A stretch of DNA of 64,000 nt, from contig CM070505.1 in the NCBI GenBank assembly GCA_036346375.1, positions 52,016,626-52,080,625 on the forward strand. Direction: 5' to 3'. Shown here one piece after another: positions 46,468 through 57,226 of this stretch. The position numbers and the translations under genes were made by a program. The notes beneath the pieces are model-generated. The model was not told the origin of the DNA, did no database searches, and worked only from the letters and a program-made list of their open reading frames with translations. The stretch comes from Guadua angustifolia (lineage: Eukaryota; Streptophyta; Magnoliopsida; Poales; Poaceae). Numbering within the stretch: the first letter of the stretch is position 1; every line of letters starts with the position of its first letter.

Positions 46468-49400
46468 TGTAACATCCCAAAATTTGCTTGTAATATATTT
46501 ATGGCATTCTTGAATTATTAGAAATTTTCGGGAATGTATTTGGAATTTTTGGAGTTAATTCAAACTTAAGCCTTATTGAATTAATCATATAAAATAAAGA
46601 TCATGTGTGTCACGTGAGCATAAAATCTCAAAATTTAGTTTAAAATAATGACATTTGAAAAACAAGAATGTTCCTTTCGAATATTTTCAAAAACTTGATC
46701 TACAAATTAAGTTGTTGATTTTATAAAAATCTGTACAAGTGTCCAATTCACTAAAAGAAATTTTGCAGAAAATCTATATGTTGAAAAATCATGAAACCAA
46801 CTTCGTTAGGTTCCAAATATTCCATAGTATTTTAGCGAATTTTTTCAAGATTTTGAAAGCCTTTCTACTATTTTATCCCTCGCGCTTTCCTCTCTTTGAC
46901 ACTATTCAAATTCGAATAAAAAGGGAATTTGAATAGTATCATCTTCAACCTCCAGAAAATCGATGTCTCTCTCTCCCGTGGACATCTCTATTTCTTTGAA
47001 TCACCATAACTTCGCGATTACTCAACCAAATCGAGTGAAACTGGTGGCATTACGTCAGCAATGAAGCAAGGATTAAGTACCTAGCCGTTACTCATCGTTA
47101 AACCCCCAGAAATGGCCGCAATAACCCCAAATCCAAAAATCGTGTTTCAAGCCATAACTCGGCCATTTCTAATCTCCTCTGATTGTGCGAGCGCTTGAAG
47201 TGTGCATATTGACTCCCTCTATCCCGTGCTCACATGCTCCTGGTGATTGCTCATCTCCTTCCTCACCAAATCAACCAAAAACCAGAGTTCATCACCGTTC
47301 GTGGACATCACCGTGTCATCTCTCAAACCTGTGAGTTTTTTTGAAATCCAACTGCATCATCTTGTTCGCCTTGTTGATAGGAGCATAAGCCTCAAGAAAT
47401 TTCAGGTTTCGTCAAGAATTGAGCCCGAATTTCGTGTTTGTTCTTCGTCGTTGGAGTTCGGTTCGTCGTTGATTTCTCCCAATCCGGTAATCCTCTCCAC
47501 AATTCCTTTGAGCTATAGACATATCTCGATGTCGCCTAGCTAGTGCTCCCGTCGATTTCGCGAAAATCCATGAATTGGTCAATTTCCCAAAATTTGTGCC
47601 ATGGCCGCGAGCCGTTCTTGTGCCCGTGCGTGTGCACCGCCGTCGCGCCTGCCGTTCCCCGCCGTTGCCATCGCCAACGCTGCCGCCGCCAACGCCGACC
47701 TCCGGCCGACCTACATTAGTCGTCCTGGCCGTCACTGGTTGTTTCCTTCTCTATCTCTTTCCCGTAGCCAAAGCAAGCCAAGCAGCAGGCAACAGAAGAA
47801 TACGCATATACGCCATGAATTGTGTCATGCATGTTCAAAACTAGTTGTACGTAAACATTTTCAGGAAAATACGAAATTTGTTATTTTCATTACAAATTCG
47901 TTATAAGTCCAAACTGTATGCGACAAATTTTGTAAATGAGTAAAAATCAATACCTAGCTACGTTAATTTTGCTGAAATTTTATAAATAAATTTATACTGT
48001 TAAAATATTCACGGAAAGTCCAAACTTATGAATTTTGTAGCTCTTAAACTATATGTCCAAAAATATCAAAATAAATTTTATAAATCTTAAAAAATGCTAA
48101 ATTAATTATCTGGAAGTTTTCATAAAGTTATGAATTAGTTTGATTTACAGTAGTTTCTGAATGTGTATTTATACGTTGTTTTGCATGTTTATTTGGTTCT
48201 TTATCTATTACGCGTAGACGTCGAGCTGTGTGAGGACGCGGATTTTGAGGATCAAGCTTTAGACCAAGACCTAGACCAAGACTCGCTGCTTTACGATGGC
48301 AAGTTATGCTTTGACCATCTTGCTCCTTTGTTTTTAAATATTATGTTGATTTAAATTATGCATGCTAATTAAATTATAAAAGCTTTAAAGTAATTTGGGT
48401 TTAGTTAAATCACCACTTGTTATCGATTCCTTGTTCCTAGTATTTGTATGCCATAAATCCATTGTCACCCTAAGTTGGAAACTATTAAATTGGTCAATAT
48501 TAGTCACCAACGGGAAATGGTTAGAACGAAGTAGGTATGCTTAGCCAAGCAGTACGCTTCATTGACACTGTTTCATGAGAAAGATGAAATATTGACTAAT
48601 GAACTATGAAAGGCATTTTGAGAATGTGACACGTGTGCTGATGTTATTGATGGCACGCGGTGCATGGTAACCAACCGGGGTGATAAAATAATTTAGACTA
48701 TGGCAAGTGGCAAGTGATTAATGGGGGGCCAGATGTGGCACATGGGAGTGATGTTGTTGAATTTGGTTTTGTGAACTTTGGGTAGTCTTGCCACGGTCAA
48801 CCTAAGGACTTAACATTGCCAGCCTTTGAACTGGGCCTAATTTACAACCACATGTCTGGTATGGGATAGACCTAGTTGAGTATGATTCCGAAGTCTTAGC
48901 ATGTGAGACGTCAGGTGGTTTTTGTAGCTGTGGATGTGGAAAGAAGGGTGTAGTGTTTCCCGGATCAGTCTTACATCTCTTCAACGGTATATGTTGGCCT
49001 CATATTGCCAAAGAAAAGGGAAGGGACGGTAGGGGACTATCTTGGGAGAATGCGCATGCGAGGATAGAAGTTTCGGAAAGACTTTATTAAGGTTACTCGC
49101 TTGTGTGGTGTTTAACTATATCGTGTGGGTAAAGTGTATAACCTCTGCAGAGTGTACAAACTATTCGAATAGCCGCGTCCACGGTTTTGGATATTGCTCG
49201 GGGATTACAATCAAGGGTTATACTTTATTAAAAATGTGGTTGGGTTAAAAGATGAAGTTGATGGAAGTATGGATTAGGATGTGGAAATGCTTTTACTTAA
49301 CTTCTGGAAAAGTTATTGTTAATTCTACTTGTTTTTACTGCTTTCGAATCTACTTATGTTACTTGTTAAATGTTGTTTATTGCAAATTAACCTTTAAGCC

Positions 49401-49802
49401 ATTCCATTGGAATAAGCCTGGCATGTAGCATATTAGGTTGCATTCTGTGCATAGCTTGTTGAGTACCAATGTACTCACCCCTCCATAATCACAACATTAG
49501 TAGATGAAGAACCGCATGCGTTTGAGGAGGAGAAGAATGACGACCCGGCTAACTAGGGGAAAGGCCCAGTCAATTGCCTATGGCAAACTGAGGCGCCACG
49601 AATAATTTTATAATTCCGCTGCTGTTATTTGTTTACTCTGAACTCAGCCCTGCGTGGCTTAATATTGTAAGGCTAACCTTAAGGTATTATTTCCGTTGTG
49701 TATGTGTGATGGTATTCATCTCTGTTGTATCTGTGAGCACCAGCGTGATCCTGGACTGGTGTATCACACAGAGTGTTCGGAATTCAGATTCCAGGCACGA
49801 TA
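46468..49802 (+). mobile_element. S3: solo LTR (3.34 kb) inside H2 gag
   Basis: Starts TGTAACATCCCAAAATTTGC and ends GGCACGATA, where the last two bases would be CA before a C-to-T change. Target duplication GTCAT (46463-46467) and GCCAT (49803-49807), one mismatch. Gag continues in frame beyond it. Related to, but distinct from, the H2 and X LTRs; it shares the block at 49122-49215. A GC-rich stretch lies at 47590-47720. Confidence 0.87.
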
Positions 49803-50668
49803 GCCATCAAGCAAGGGAGCCAGTCAGTGGAAGAGTATTTGAACTGGTTCACCCAACTTGCTCGCTACGCACTTGAGGATGTAGCAACTGATAAAGCAAG
49901 GCAGTCTCGCTTCATGAAAGGACTGAATTCTGGGTTGTAGGTGGGGCTAATCACTCACACTTTTCTTGATTTTCAAGAGCTGGTGAATAAGGCCCTTATT
50001 CTGGAGGATAAGCGTAAGGAGTTGGATGACAACCGCAAGTGCAGAATAGCACAGCAAGGAGCTCGCCAAGGGCAGCAAAAGATGAGGGTTGCACCGCAGT
50101 AGTTTGTCAGGTTTCAGCCAAAGGTAGTCCTTAAAATGCCTTCGCCGGTGCCCCGTTCTAGCGGGCAGAACTTTCAGACGCCTGTTCAGACCAATAATAC
50201 CATAGGAGGAGGTCAGCAGTCAGCAGTGAGGTGATGTTTCAGCTGCAATGAACCTGGACATTTTGCCAATCATTGTCCTAAGAGAGGTGGTGTCACACCT
50301 GTACGTTTCAACCTTGGATCAACGCCAGCCAAGACGCCTGCACCAGGAGGAAACCGTGGAGCTGTTCAGTCTGGAGCCACCACTCAGGCCACGGTGGGAG
50401 GTCGTGTCAATCATATCACGATTGATGAGGCCCAGGGAGCATCAGATGCTGTACTGGGTAAGTTTCTGGTTAATTCAGTACCTGCTACAGTTTTGTTTGA
50501 TTCTGGAGCTTCGCATTCTTTTGTTTCTTGAGATTTTGCTGTTGGGCATGGGTTAGAAGTTAAGAATCTTAAGTGCATGCTTTTGGTCCAATCCCCTGGA
50601 TCAGAGTTGCGTTCTAACCTTGGATGCATGGGAGTAAGGATGCTCATGAATGGAATAGAGTTCCTAGC
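49803..50668 (+). pseudogene. H2 gag 3' part and protease start
   Basis: Gag resumes: IKQGSQSVEEYLNWFTQLAR, then LEDKRKELDDNRK, a single zinc knuckle CFSCNEPGHFANHCP (about 50235-50280), and the protease: ATVLFDSGASHSFVS with the D-S-G active site near 50500. In-frame stops lie at 49938 (TAG), 50100 (TAG), 50232 (TGA) and 50529 (TGA); there is no frameshift across the stretch. Each stop fits a C-to-T or G-to-A transition. The frame is cut by S4 at 50668 and continues in frame at 54094. Confidence 0.87.
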
Positions 50669-53600
50669 TGTTGGGACCCGAATGTGCAAATCCAGACCCT
50701 CTGTGTATTCAGCACTAATCCAGGATCACGCTAGTGCACACAGTCTCAACATTGGTACATATCACAGTCATATCCAACGAAATAGTAAGTACTTTAATTA
50801 AATAGTCAAACTGGTTGCTCGACCTTATGGTCAAGTTACAAAAGTACGCCTCGCAGGGCGAAAGCTTATTAAAATAACCAAGTGCAGCAGAAATAAAATA
50901 AACTCGTGGCGCCAACCAATTTGCCACAGGCAACTGACTGGGCTCGCTACCTAGTTCGTCGGCTCCTCCTGAAACTCCTCCTCCAGTGCAGGGGTCGCTT
51001 CCTCTTCAACTGAGGTTGTGTTGTTGCAAGGGTGAGTACTTTGAGCATTCAACAAGTCATGCACAGAATGCAATTCTAATATTCTACCTGCATGGCTTAG
51101 CACAAAGGATAGGCTACGGCTCATTTGCACTATAGCATTTAAGATAATACAGTAATAGATTGCAAAGTAGTAAAACAATAATAAAGATAATAACTTTCAC
51201 AATTCTTTCACAGGTAAATCATTTCACAACTTAAGTCAAGTTCATCAATACCATCGCAAGCATTTTCCATAAACAAGTTATTTTCATGAAAGTCTAACCC
51301 TTGACTGTAATCACCGAGCGATGTTCAATACCGTGAGCATGGCTATTCGAATAGGTTGTATACTCTGCAGAGGTTATACACTTTACCCACAAGATACAGT
51401 CAAACGCCACCAAGGCGAGTAACCGTAACAAAACCTTTCCAAAGATCCGTCTAAACCCAGTACTGCCCGCTAAGGTTTCAACACTGGAGGGACTAGTTAC
51501 CACACCCAGGGCCCCCCTCTTACGCCATGTGAATTTTCACCCGCTCCTCCGGGACTCACACCACCACGACAGTACCAAAGAATAGATTTCACAGTTTACT
51601 CAGCTAGGTCCGTCCCATTCCGAACTTGTGGTTGTATGGAAGACTCAGCTCAAAGGCTTGCAAGGTTAAGTCCTTAGTTGACCGAGACAAGACTAACCAA
51701 ATGTGATCTCAAATATCCAAAACCAACAAAAACCAAATACGACCGCCCAGTTGCCACTCTTGGCCCACCAAGAAACAATCTTGCCACTTGCCCCAGTCTA
51801 AATCATTTTCCCACCCCAGTTCTTTACCATTGCACCATGTGCCATCATCAACTCAATAACACATGTCTCATTCACAAAACACGTTCCATATCTCATTAAA
51901 TCAATATTAACTTTAATATTCCAAAATCATGAAATATCTACATGGCGGGGCTAAGCATACTACTTACGGTCTACTCAACCCATGTTGGCAAGTTATTAAT
52001 GTCCAATTATTAATCCACAACCTAGGGTGACAAATGATTCATGGCCTACAATTATATACGTCAAGGTGGCATATAACAACTAGGCATTTAACTAATCCCA
52101 GAATTTATTTTAAACCAATTCTATTAAATTAGCATGCAATAATTTGCATCAAAATAATTTGCTATGATAGGTTCAACATGATCAAACACAACTTGCCTTC
52201 AAAAAGCACTAGTTCTGGTTTTTGAGCTTGCTCTTGGGTCAAAACTTCTCCCTCGAAACCTTCGGCCACCTCGACGTCTACGCGTAACGTAAATAAATAA
52301 CAATAAATAAATAAAACAGAGAGCAACTCAAGTCTAAAATTCAAATAAAATTCATAAACAGAAAGAGCTTGATTTTACAAATTTTTAGAAATTAAAATTA
52401 CTCAAATCGGAGTTAAAATGCAAAAGTTATAGCCAATTGAAGTTTGAAAACAAATTAAAAAGAATAAACCGAATTTTCCATATTTATTTCTATACGGAAA
52501 ATTGGAAATATGACGTCAGCATGACGTTAGCACGGCTCGGTCAATCCTACTGATAGATGGGTCCCACCATGATGTCAGCATGACATCACTTATGACGTCA
52601 TGCGCACAGTGCGGCACTAGTGCTTTAAGATTCGTGCGCTACGATTCAATCGGACCCGTCCGTACAAATGAACGGCCGAGATTACCTGCCCGATCAGATT
52701 CCCCACGACACACGGCGCGACGCTATTCACCGAAGCACGACGCGATCACCACCGCTCGATTCAAAATGAACGGCTCGTATTAACCCTCCCGAATTGACTC
52801 AGATTTGAAGCGGACGCGACGCGTGGCGCTACGGCTACCCTCGGATCTAGATCTGACGGCACGGTGGTGCAGTGATGATGCGACACGTGGCACGATTGGA
52901 GACCAACCAGTGTGTATCGGACGGCGATGGCATTAAAGCGACGCGACAACGCTAGAGCCCTAGGATTAATATCTAACGGTCCTAATCTATTCCGGTTGAG
53001 AATGACAGATCCAATCCTAACCACACAAATCCAATCCAACGGCTGAGAACAGATCTAATCCCGCACTACGCGCTTCAACCCAGACCACTCGATCTAGATC
53101 CTACAGTCTGAAATAGATCTAGCAAGGATCCAATCTAAGCCTTTAAATCTTGATCTAATGGCGGAGGGTTAGAGATGAGGTTTACTATTATGGGATGACG
53201 CGGCGAAATCCGGAGCGTTGATGCACGATCGGACGGCGGAAGATGCTCGGCTTGGCAACGTTAGCGCGGTGGCGAGATTTCACCGGAGCAGAGGAAGAAG
53301 ACATGGCCGTCGGCGTTGCGGGACTTCACCGGTGACGAGGGTTAACGCATCCGATGCGCCCTGACGCGCTGAGCACTCCGGTGACCTCGAACGCGACGGA
53401 TGACGACCGGCGGTGGCGGAACGGGGCAAGGAACACGACGAATGGCTTTAGGACTTCGGCGAGCTCCTGCGGCGAAGCGGCGGCGGCTCGGGCAGCGTGA
53501 GGTGTACGGCTGGGTGCGGAGCAAACCGAGGAACATAGGAGAGGTGGCGACGCATTAAATAGGGGCTCTAGGCATCCATGCCGTTGCGGAAAACCTGGCG

Positions 53601-54088
53601 GAGTCCGAGGCAGCGGTGGAGTTCGGCGGAGATACGACTAGGTGACGTGGCTTCATCCAGTGCGTTCACGTGGATGCGATCCAACGGTGCGACGCACGAG
53701 GCGACGCGGCAAGATGCGAGCCCTTGGATCCGAATCGCACGATGGCGGCGCTAGGGTTTTTCGAAGCAGACGCCGAATGTTCGCCCAACACTGTTCACCG
53801 GGTTTTAATTTTTTTCAATAAAAACAATTCCAGGAAATCAAATAAACCGAAATAAATAGCATAAAAATTCACAAAAATCCAGGGAAATTCCAGAAAATAA
53901 CCTGAGGCAAATAGAACCCAAATAAAATATTTTCAACAAAAGATTATTAATACTTTGCTCAGCATAATTAAAAGAACAGCGAGGCTCAATTAGAATAAAT
54001 GCAAAAAGGATTTAATAAATTCCAGAAATTCAATTAAATAAGGAAAAAGCATATTAACTCCAGAAAAAGCAAAATTTGGGATGTTACA
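50669..54088 (-). mobile_element. S4: inverted solo LTR (3.42 kb) inside H2 protease
   Basis: On the - strand it starts TGTAACATCCCAAATTTTGC (54088 downwards) and ends GGGTCCCAACA at 50669. Perfect duplication CTAGC at 50664-50668 and 54089-54093. It is close to the H2 LTR family by its first bases and inner blocks. The shared LTR block lies at 51301-51395 in reverse orientation. Confidence 0.93.
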
Positions 54089-55062
54089 CTAGCGAACCTT
54101 ATTATCTTGGATACTCAAACCTTAGATGTTATCCTTGGAATGGATTGGCTATCTAAGCACAAGGCCATGCTAGACTGTGGTAGAAGAGTAGTGTCCATTG
54201 AGAGCCCAAAAGGCGAAAAGGTGGAAGTTCAAGCAACTGCAGTTCTTAATGGTCAAATGATGGTTAATAGTGTAAAGGCAATCAGCATTGAGGAAGTACC
54301 GGTGGTGAATGAATATCTGGATGTTTTTCCTGAGGAGTTACCTGGAATGCCACCTAACCAAGATGTTGAATTTGTGATTGAATTAGTGCCGGGTACAGCC
54401 CCAATAGCTAAGAGGCCGTATCGGATGCCGACGGATGAGTTGGTAGAAATGAAGAAGTAGCTTGAGGAGTTGCTAAAAAAGGGGTTCATGAGGCCAAGTT
54501 CGTCGCCATGGGGAGTGCCTGTTTTGTTTGTTCGAAAGAAGGATGGAAGCATGAGGATGTGCATTGACTATCGAGCTTTAAACGAGGTAACCATAAAGAA
54601 TAAGTATCTATTGCCCAGGATTGATGACCAGTTTGATCAGTTAAGAGGAGCTAGAATCTTCTCCAAAATAGATCTTCGATCAGGATATCATCAGCTGAAG
54701 ATTCGAGTAGAAGACATACCAAAGATAGCATTTTCCACCAGATATGGTCATTATGAGTTCACAGTGATGTCATTTGGATTGACCAATGCCCCTGCATATT
54801 TCATGAACCTGATGAATAAAGTTTTCATGGAATACCTGGATAAGTTTGTTGTCGTTTTCATAGATGACATTCTTATCTACTCCAAGTCAGAAGAAGATCA
54901 TGTAGAACACTTGAGGCTAGTTCTAGAGAAGCTTCGAGCACAACAATTGTATGCCAAGTTTAGTAAATGTGACTTCTGGAAGAAGAAAGTGGAGTTCCTT
55001 GGTCATGTGATGACTGCTAAGGGTATTGCAATCGATCCTAGTAAGGTCGAAGCAGTGTTGCA
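54089..55062 (+). pseudogene. H2 protease end and reverse transcriptase
   Basis: The protease ends with ANLIILDTQTLDVILGMDWL. The RT follows: VFPEELPGMPPNQDVEFVIE, SPWGVPVLFVRKKDGSMRMC, FSKIDLRSGYHQLKI, FSTRYGHYEFTVMSFGLTNA, and the metal-binding FIDDILIYSKSEEDH near 54860-54905. One TAG at 54458 (CAG-to-TAG would explain it) interrupts the frame; otherwise all RT motifs are intact. It joins the RNase H part without a gap. Confidence 0.92.
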
Positions 55063-55690
55063 TTGGGAGTAGCCAAAGTCGGTAACCCAGATTCGGAGTT
55101 TTCTTGGAATGGCAGGATATTATCGTCATTCATAGAAAGATTTTCATCAATCGCCAAGCCCCTTACACAATTATTGAAGAAAGAAAAGAAATTTGCATGG
55201 ACGCTAGATTGTGAGAGGAGTTTTCAAGAATTGAAGAAAAGGTTAACATTTGCGCCAATGTTAGTGTTGCCGGATATCCGGAGCAGTTTTGATATTTATT
55301 GTGATGCTTCGCGACAAGGTCTTGGATGTGTGCTAATGCAGAATGGCAGAGTGGTTGCATATGCGTCAAGGTAGTTGAGGCTACATGAGGAGAATTATCC
55401 GACGCATGACTTGGAATTAGCAGCAGTAGTGCATGCCTTAAAGTTATGGCGCCACTACCTTATTGGAAACCGTTGAGAAATATACACAGATCATAAAAGT
55501 TTAAAGTATATTTTCACTCAGTCATATCTGAATATGAGGCAAAGAAGGTGGTTGGAATTAATTAAAGATTATAATCTGGGGATTCTTTATCACCTTGGAA
55601 AGGCTAATGTGGTAGCCGATGCGCTGAGCCGGAAGAGTCACAGTGTTAATATGATGATTCAAGGAAGTCAGTCTAAGTTATGTAAAGAAT
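55063..55690 (+). pseudogene. H2 RNase H region
   Basis: Motifs: KPLTQLLKKEKKFAWT, FDIYCDASRQGLGCVLMQ (first Asp near 55300), ENYPTHDLELAAVVHALKLW (Glu), EIYTDHKSLKYIFTQ (Asp) and NVVADALSRKSH (last Asp, about 55605-55640). Stops at 55070 (TAG), 55372 (TAG) and 55474 (TGA), and a 1-base frame change near 55131, break it. Confidence 0.88.
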
Positions 55691-56515
55691 TTCAGAAGCT
55701 AAGATTGGAGGTAATACCAATGGGATTTCTAGCTACCTTGGAGGTAAAGCCTACGTTGGAGGATCAAATCCGAGAAGGGCAGAAGGATGATGCCAAAGTG
55801 AAGAGGATTAAGTCTAAAATGAAAGAAGGTAAGGCTAAGAATTTCACCGTGGATGCACAAGGAACTTTATGGATGGGAAGTCAAATCTGCGTGCCGCATA
55901 AAAAGGAATTGAAGCAGTTGATTCTAGAAGAAGCGCATGATTCAAAGTACTCTATTCATCCAAGAAGTGCAAAGGTGTATCAGGATTTGAAATTGAGATT
56001 TTGGTGGCTGAATACGAAGCATGAAGTTGCTGAGCATGTCGCCTTGTGTGATATATGTCAGAGAGTGAAGGCAATGCATCAAAAGCTAGCAGGTTTGTTG
56101 CAACCTTTAAAAGTTCCTGAATGGAAATGGGAGGAGATTGGTATGGACTTTATCACAGGATTACCTAGGACTCAGAGTGGGTATGATTCCATATGGGTTA
56201 TAACTGATCGTCTAACTAAAGTTGCACATTTTATACCAGTGAAGACTACTTACTCAGGAGACTGTTTGGTGGAGTTGTACATGTCAAGAATTGTATTTTT
56301 ACATGGTGTGCCCATGAAAATAGTATCAGACAGAGGTACCCAATTTACCTCGAGATTTTGGAATAAGTTGCATGAAGCGATAGGAACTCATCTAAATTTT
56401 AGTACCGCTTATCATCCTCAAATAGATGGTCAGACCGAGAGAGTCAATCAGATTTTGGAGGATATGTTGAGGGCTTGTGCCTTAGCCTATGCCACTACAT
56501 GGGATAAATGCTTAC
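55691..56515 (+). pseudogene. H2 integrase: zinc finger and catalytic core
   Basis: The H2C2 zinc-binding region reads HDSKYSIHPRSAKVYQDLK with CDICQRVKAMHQ (about 55935-56080). The catalytic core has the DDE residues: MDFITGLPRTQSGYDS (first D, about 56145), SDRGTQFTSRFWNKLHEAIG (second D, about 56330) and YHPQIDGQTERVNQILED (E, about 56440). The frame is open from 55534 to a 1-base frame change near 56510, so this portion is intact for over 320 codons. Confidence 0.93.
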
Positions 56516-57191
56516 ATATGCTGAATTCAGCTACAACAACAGCTATCAAGTCAGTTTGCAAATGTCGCCATTTGAAGTCTTATTTGGTCGTTCTTGTCGT
56601 ACCCCGCTGAATTGGAATGAGATAGGAGAGAGGCTGATTTTTGGACCAGATGTTTTAAAAGAAGCTGAAGAGCAAATTGCCATGATCAGAGAAAGGTTGA
56701 AGACCGCTCAGTCGAGGCAAAAGAGCTATGCTGATAACCGTCGTCGAGAACTAAGCTTCGAGTCTGAAGATTTTGTGTATCTTAGGATAACCCCGCTCAA
56801 AGGAGTAAAGAGATTCCATGCTAAAGGAAAGCTTGCACTAAGATATGTTGGTCCATTCAAGATCTTGAGTCACAGAGGAGAGGTTGCCTACCAGTTGGAG
56901 TTACTGCAGTCATTGGCAGGAATCCATGATGTGTTTCATGTCTCTCAGTTGAAGAAGTGTCTTCGAGTGCCCGCGGAACAGACGCCATTAGAGTCAATTG
57001 ATGTGCAGGAGGATCTAACCTACAAGGAGCAACCAATCAAGATTCTGGATGTGGCTGAACGAAGAACCCGGAATAAGTCAGTGCGTTTCTGCAGAGTGCA
57101 ATGGAGCAATCATTCAGAGAGCGAGGTTACATGGGAGGGAGAAGATGATCTGAAGTCGGAGTTTCCAAACCTATTCCTTAGTCAGCCCTGA
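56508..57191 (+). pseudogene. H2 integrase C-terminal part and chromodomain
   Basis: Open frame after the frame change: YAEFSYNNSYQVSLQMSPFE, then GPDVLKEAEEQIAMIRERLK, DFVYLRITPLKGVKRFHAKG (SH3-like GPY/F region with RYVGPFKIL), DVFHVSQLKKCLRVP and a chromodomain ILDVAERRTRNKSVRFCRVQ with WSNHSESEVTWEGEDDL at about 57040-57150. Chromodomains steer integration to marked chromatin and define chromoviruses. Stop TGA at 57189-57191 overlaps the stem-loop before the polypurine tract. Confidence 0.92.
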
Positions 57192-57209
57192 ATCTCGGGG
57201 TCGAGATTC
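57190..57209 (+). other. H2 stem-loop overlapping the pol stop codon
   Basis: GAATCTCG-GGGT-CGAGATTC, a perfect 8-bp stem with a 4-nt loop, identical in X at 40980-40999. Confidence 0.7.
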
Positions 57210-57213
57210 CGTC

Positions 57214-57224
57214 AAGGGGGGAGG
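57214..57224 (+). other. H2 polypurine tract
   Basis: AAGGGGGGAGG just before the 3' LTR at 57227. Confidence 0.88.
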
Positions 57225-57226
57225 TT

